Assembly: GCA_015492195.1 (NCBI GenBank)
Contig: WGFP01000220.1
Span: 1 to 7,046, forward strand
Direction of reading: 5' to 3'
Length of the DNA stretch: 7,046 bases
Source: Acidiferrobacterales bacterium
GTDB taxonomy: Bacteria; Pseudomonadota; Gammaproteobacteria; Acidiferrobacterales; Sulfurifustaceae
Both the position numbers and the translations under genes were made by a program. The notes beneath the pieces were generated by a model. It was not told the origin of the DNA and did no database searches. It saw only the letters and a list, made by a program, of their open reading frames with translations. The first letter of the stretch is position 1. Each line of letters starts with the position of its first letter. Below, piece after piece: positions 4,674 to 7,046 of this stretch.

Positions 4674-6092
4674 TTATCTTGATACTTGTAACTTGTCGCT
4701 TGCTGTTCGTTTCTTGTGCAGACGCACAAAGTTAATGAAACGCGCGGCCCAGTGGTTGTTTGCCAGATCGCGCATGTGGGCGTAACAGGCCAGTACATTC
4801 TTGTAGACGATTCCGTCATGGCGGCCGTCGATGCCGCTTCCGCGCAGCACGTCGTAAGCGAATTCCAGGTTTGGATCCAAGTTTTCCAGGCTGGAATAAT
4901 GAAATTCATGCGCCCTGACTTCTGCCGGTTTGTTATCGGTGTTGGACAACGGCCATAGGCCATTTCCTGTCTCGCGCAGCAGGACGTAACCGCGCCCCAT
5001 CGGCCGGTCGTGCATAACGGTGTCGGCGGGAACGGCGCCCACCATTTCTCTCCGTTGACCGTGCCAAGTCAGGCTGCGGGAGAGGTACATCAGGCCGCCG
5101 CATTCCGCGTAGACCGGCATCCCGGATTGAATTGCCTGATGGATGTCTCGGCGCAAGGTGGCATTGGCCTGCAGGGCGTCCATATGGACCTCGGGAAACC
5201 CGCCACCGATAAAAAGGGCGTCGACCGCCGGCAGATGGGAATCCTGCAACGTATTAAACGGAACAAGGTCGGCGCCTGCATTACGCAGAGCTTCAAGGTC
5301 ACCGGGATAATAAAAGGAAAACGCCGCATCCCGCGCGATGCCAATTCTTATCGGAACCCCCTCTTCCTTTGGGAGAGGGGTCGGGGCGGAGGTGCTTTGT
5401 GCGAGCAGCGTCGCTGACGCGGCGATGCTGATCAATCTGTCTACGTCTACGTGCTCGGCGACAAGATCGGAAATCGTGTCGATTCGCCGGAAGGCATGAT
5501 CGGTTTCATTGCTTGGCACGAGACCCAGGTGACGTTCAATAATACCGAGGCGGTCATCATGGTGCAGGGCCCCGATGACAGGTACCTCCGTGTAATGTTC
5601 AATCACGGCGCGCAGTTTGGCTTCATGCCTGGACCCCCCCAGTTGGTTGAGAATAACTCCCGCGATTCGAATCTTGGGGTCGAAGGCCTGGTAGCCCAGA
5701 ATCAGGGGGGCGATGCCACGCGTCATGCCGCGTGCGTCGATGACGAGTACAACCGGTGTTTCCAGCAGACGCGCCAGGGCGGCGTTGCTGTTACTGCCGT
5801 CGAGGTCCAGACCGTCATACAATCCCTTGTTGCCCTCGATCAGGCTGATGTCGGCATCGCGGGAATGGTCGGCGAAGGTACGCAGGATTTCATCCCGCCC
5901 CATCAGATAAAAGTCCAGGTTATGGCAATCGCGTCGGCCGGCGAGACTTAACCACATGGGGTCGATATAGTCCGGTCCCTTCTTGAAGGGCTGTACAACC
6001 AGTCCGCGTTTGTGCAAAGCGGCGCACAGGCCGAGACTCAGTGTGGTTTTGCCGGAAGACTTATGGGCAGCGGAGATGAGCAGACGGTTCAC
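4674..6092 (-). CDS. dsrN: DsrN, siroheme amidase of the CobB/CbiA family
   Basis: A 472-residue ATP- and glutamine-dependent amidase related to cobyrinic acid a,c-diamide synthase. In sulfur oxidisers DsrN is thought to amidate siroheme to the siroamide bound by reverse DsrAB. The N-terminal ATPase half (1-230) has the P-loop SAAHKSSGKTTLSL (7-20), KKGPDYIDP (37-45) and EGNKGLYDG (86-94). The C-terminal glutamine amidotransferase half (248-460) has FIGGGFPE (294-301), the nucleophile Cys331 in YAECGGLMYL, GYVLL (368-372), RAHEFHYS (393-400) and the likely catalytic His439 in CYAHMR. The linker (about 231-247) is encoded by an inserted palindromic repeat. The GTG start at 6090-6092 has AGAGGT 6 nt upstream (6099-6104). 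The DsrN rather than B12 assignment rests on the dsrP and dsrR neighbours; no other cobalamin gene is present. The C-terminal tail looks repeat-derived. Confidence 0.93.
   Translation of the reverse strand: MNRLLISAAHKSSGKTTLSLGLCAALHKRGLVVQPFKKGPDYIDPMWLSLAGRRDCHNLDFYLMGRDEILRTFADHSRDADISLIEGNKGLYDGLDLDGSNSNAALARLLETPVVLVIDARGMTRGIAPLILGYQAFDPKIRIAGVILNQLGGSRHEAKLRAVIEHYTEVPVIGALHHDDRLGIIERHLGLVPSNETDHAFRRIDTISDLVAEHVDVDRLISIAASATLLAQSTSAPTPLPKEEGVPIRIGIARDAAFSFYYPGDLEALRNAGADLVPFNTLQDSHLPAVDALFIGGGFPEVHMDALQANATLRRDIHQAIQSGMPVYAECGGLMYLSRSLTWHGQRREMVGAVPADTVMHDRPMGRGYVLLRETGNGLWPLSNTDNKPAEVRAHEFHYSSLENLDPNLEFAYDVLRGSGIDGRHDGIVYKNVLACYAHMRDLANNHWAARFINFVRLHKKRTASDKLQVSR
4683..4717. repeat. 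Degenerate 7-bp tandem repeat at the 3' end of dsrN
   Basis: Five consecutive 7-mers on the plus strand read TACTTGT, AACTTGT, CGCTTGC, TGTTCGT and TTCTTGT. They lie inside dsrN and encode most of its last residues (about 459-470). A short inverted copy of the core (CAAGTA, 4641-4646) lies in the dsrN-dsrR gap opposite TACTTG at 4683-4688. It is probably a dispersed repeat that has become the C-terminal tail. Confidence 0.5.
5357..5386. repeat. Palindromic repeat inserted in frame in dsrN
   Basis: CCCCTCT (5358-5364) pairs with AGAGGGG (5374-5380). A G-T pair and two more C-G pairs extend the stem to 10 bp around a TTT loop. The core, a CCCTCT arm, then CCTTTGGG, then an AGAGGG arm followed by TCGGGG, matches a widespread proteobacterial interspersed palindrome. 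It is read through in frame and encodes about residues 236-246 of DsrN (APTPLPKEEGV), exactly between the ATPase and amidotransferase halves. Confidence 0.75.
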
Positions 6093-6119
6093 GCACTTAC
6101 CTCTAAGTGAAATTTAACT

Positions 6120-6214
6120 ACTCAACGCAGAGGCGCAAAGACGCGAAGAAAAAAATAAAAAGGCAGATGGTTTAAATTTTTGAAACTTTGCGCCTTGGTG
6201 TCTTTGCGTTGAGT
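6120..6214. repeat. Large inverted repeat between dsrP and dsrN
   Basis: ACTCAACGCA (6120-6129) pairs perfectly with 6205-6214, and AGGCGCAAAG (6131-6140) pairs perfectly with 6186-6195, leaving an asymmetric interior loop and a 45-nt A/T-rich terminal loop. The arms are built from units like GACGC(A/G)AAG, typical of the interspersed AACGCAGAGGCGCAAAG repeats of proteobacterial genomes. It fills most of the 141-bp gap between dsrP and dsrN. On the leftward transcript it could form a stem that pauses polymerase or protects mRNA ends. There is no clean terminal U-tract, so a full terminator is doubtful. Confidence 0.75.
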
Positions 6215-6233
6215 TGCTTGATGTTGAACACAT

Positions 6234-7046
6234 CTAGGTTGTAACGACTTCTTGCTTGGCTTCGGTCGTACGGCCGGCGTAATGTGGATCCACATCGGCG
6301 TTCGCCAGGCTCTGGGGCAGGAACGGCAGCACCTTAACGGCGAAGGCGGTCATGGCAAGCGCCAGCGCCACACCACCGAGTCCGAGCAATATTTCCGGGA
6401 GGCTAGGCGTGTATTTGTTGATGGTGCCGTCAAAGAAACTGCTTTCTACTTCCATACCCGGAAATAGTGTCAATGGATAGGCCTGGCCGGCGATGATGAT
6501 GACGTATACTTGTGCCAGCCCGCCAAGAATAACGAGCAGGGAGGCGATCCCGATCATGAGGCGTGACTTGGCGATGGCCGGGGTATAGAGCATCAGCAAG
6601 GGAAGCACGCCGCCGATGATCACGTGGCCGATCCAGAACATCTGGGTGTAACTGCCGCCGTCAAGCAATAGGAAACGCTCGAACCCGTGGTGTTCCGTAA
6701 TATAGAGATTGGTCAGGTGGTACGCCAGCGTGAAATAAAGCACGGCGCTGACAAACACGCCGAGCAGGTTCTTAAGGCGTCGGACAACTGCGTCGCCCAG
6801 AGGGCGCGCCGTCCAATGATAGGTCAGCATCAGTACCAGCAGAAAAACAGCCAGACCGAAGGAAAAGGACATGATGATAAACATCGGCGCCATAATGGCG
6901 GCGTCGTAGGCTTGCCGCGCCACCAGGAAGCCGAAGATTGATCCGGTACCGGTCGTGAGGATCAACCGCCATACGAATGCAAAGTACCCGACCGGTTTGC
7001 TGTAACGGTTCATGCGTCGTTCCATCATCATCCATAAATACACCGC
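6234..7046 (-). CDS. dsrP: DsrP, NrfD/PsrC-family membrane subunit of DsrMKJOP (partial)
   Basis: The C-terminal 270 residues of an integral membrane protein; the frame is open to the window edge, so the true start lies beyond 7046. The GTG and ATG codons near 7043 are internal, because full-length DsrP has roughly 400 residues. Numbering from the codon at 7043, hydrophobic helices lie at about 18-41, 52-74, 94-115, 135-153, 162-186 and 217-241, with a polar C-terminal tail. NrfD-like features include RLILTTGTGSIFGFL (26-40), HVIIGGVLPL (140-149) and GQAYPLTLFPG (186-196). NrfD-type subunits exchange electrons with the quinone pool; DsrP belongs to the transmembrane complex linking that pool or periplasmic carriers to cytoplasmic DsrAB/DsrC. 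The DsrP call is based on the following dsrN and dsrR; on sequence alone it could be another NrfD-type subunit. Confidence 0.88.
   Translation of the reverse strand, partial: AVYLWMMMERRMNRYSKPVGYFAFVWRLILTTGTGSIFGFLVARQAYDAAIMAPMFIIMSFSFGLAVFLLVLMLTYHWTARPLGDAVVRRLKNLLGVFVSAVLYFTLAYHLTNLYITEHHGFERFLLLDGGSYTQMFWIGHVIIGGVLPLLMLYTPAIAKSRLMIGIASLLVILGGLAQVYVIIIAGQAYPLTLFPGMEVESSFFDGTINKYTPSLPEILLGLGGVALALAMTAFAVKVLPFLPQSLANADVDPHYAGRTTEAKQEVVTT

Noticed and set aside
5451..5951. 166-codon plus-strand reading frame opposite dsrN
   Set aside because: It is the shadow of the DsrN ATPase half and has no independent support.
4674..6092. Cobyrinic acid a,c-diamide synthase for vitamin B12
   Set aside because: The family is right, but the position between dsrP and dsrR and the absence of other cobalamin genes favour DsrN.

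Overview
The window looks like chromosomal DNA from a beta- or gammaproteobacterial sulfur oxidiser. The evidence is the tail of a reverse-type dissimilatory sulfite reductase (dsr) cluster. On the minus strand, reading leftward, there is the 3' two-thirds of dsrP, then dsrN, then a cysteine-free IscA-like dsrR. This P-N-R order is the one known from Allochromatium vinosum (dsrABEFHCMKLJOPNRS). I cannot name the species.

Layout, left to right. Positions 1-327 hold no convincing gene. They contain a 19-nt match to the 3' end of a tRNA(Ser)-like gene (32-50), a 10-bp-spaced direct repeat (168-185) and a TATAAT box (266-271). A full-length siroheme synthase (cysG, plus strand) follows at 328-1725. 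It converges on a NarX/NarL-like two-component pair on the minus strand (narL-like 1822-2496, narX-like 2500-4134). A 159-bp gap separates the pair from dsrR (4294-4620). dsrN (4674-6092) and the partial dsrP (6234 to the window edge) complete the minus-strand series.

How the genes fit together. CysG makes siroheme from uroporphyrinogen III. DsrN, a CobB/CbiA-type amidase, is thought to convert siroheme to the siroamide form found in reverse DsrAB. DsrP is the quinone-interacting membrane subunit of DsrMKJOP. DsrR is a dsr-specific A-type-like protein without the usual cluster ligands. Where A. vinosum has dsrS, this window has a sensor kinase and response regulator. The kinase keeps the NarX core but has almost no periplasmic domain and carries four cysteines in its cytosolic GAF-like region. 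A redox- or sulfur-responsive regulator tied to the Dsr pathway is therefore a reasonable hypothesis, but not proven.

The window is also rich in small repeats of the interspersed type. One lies in frame inside dsrN and encodes the linker between its two domains. One spans the cysG/narL convergence and supplies the last codons of narL. One forms a large inverted repeat between dsrP and dsrN. One degenerate 7-bp tandem array encodes the C-terminal tail of dsrN.
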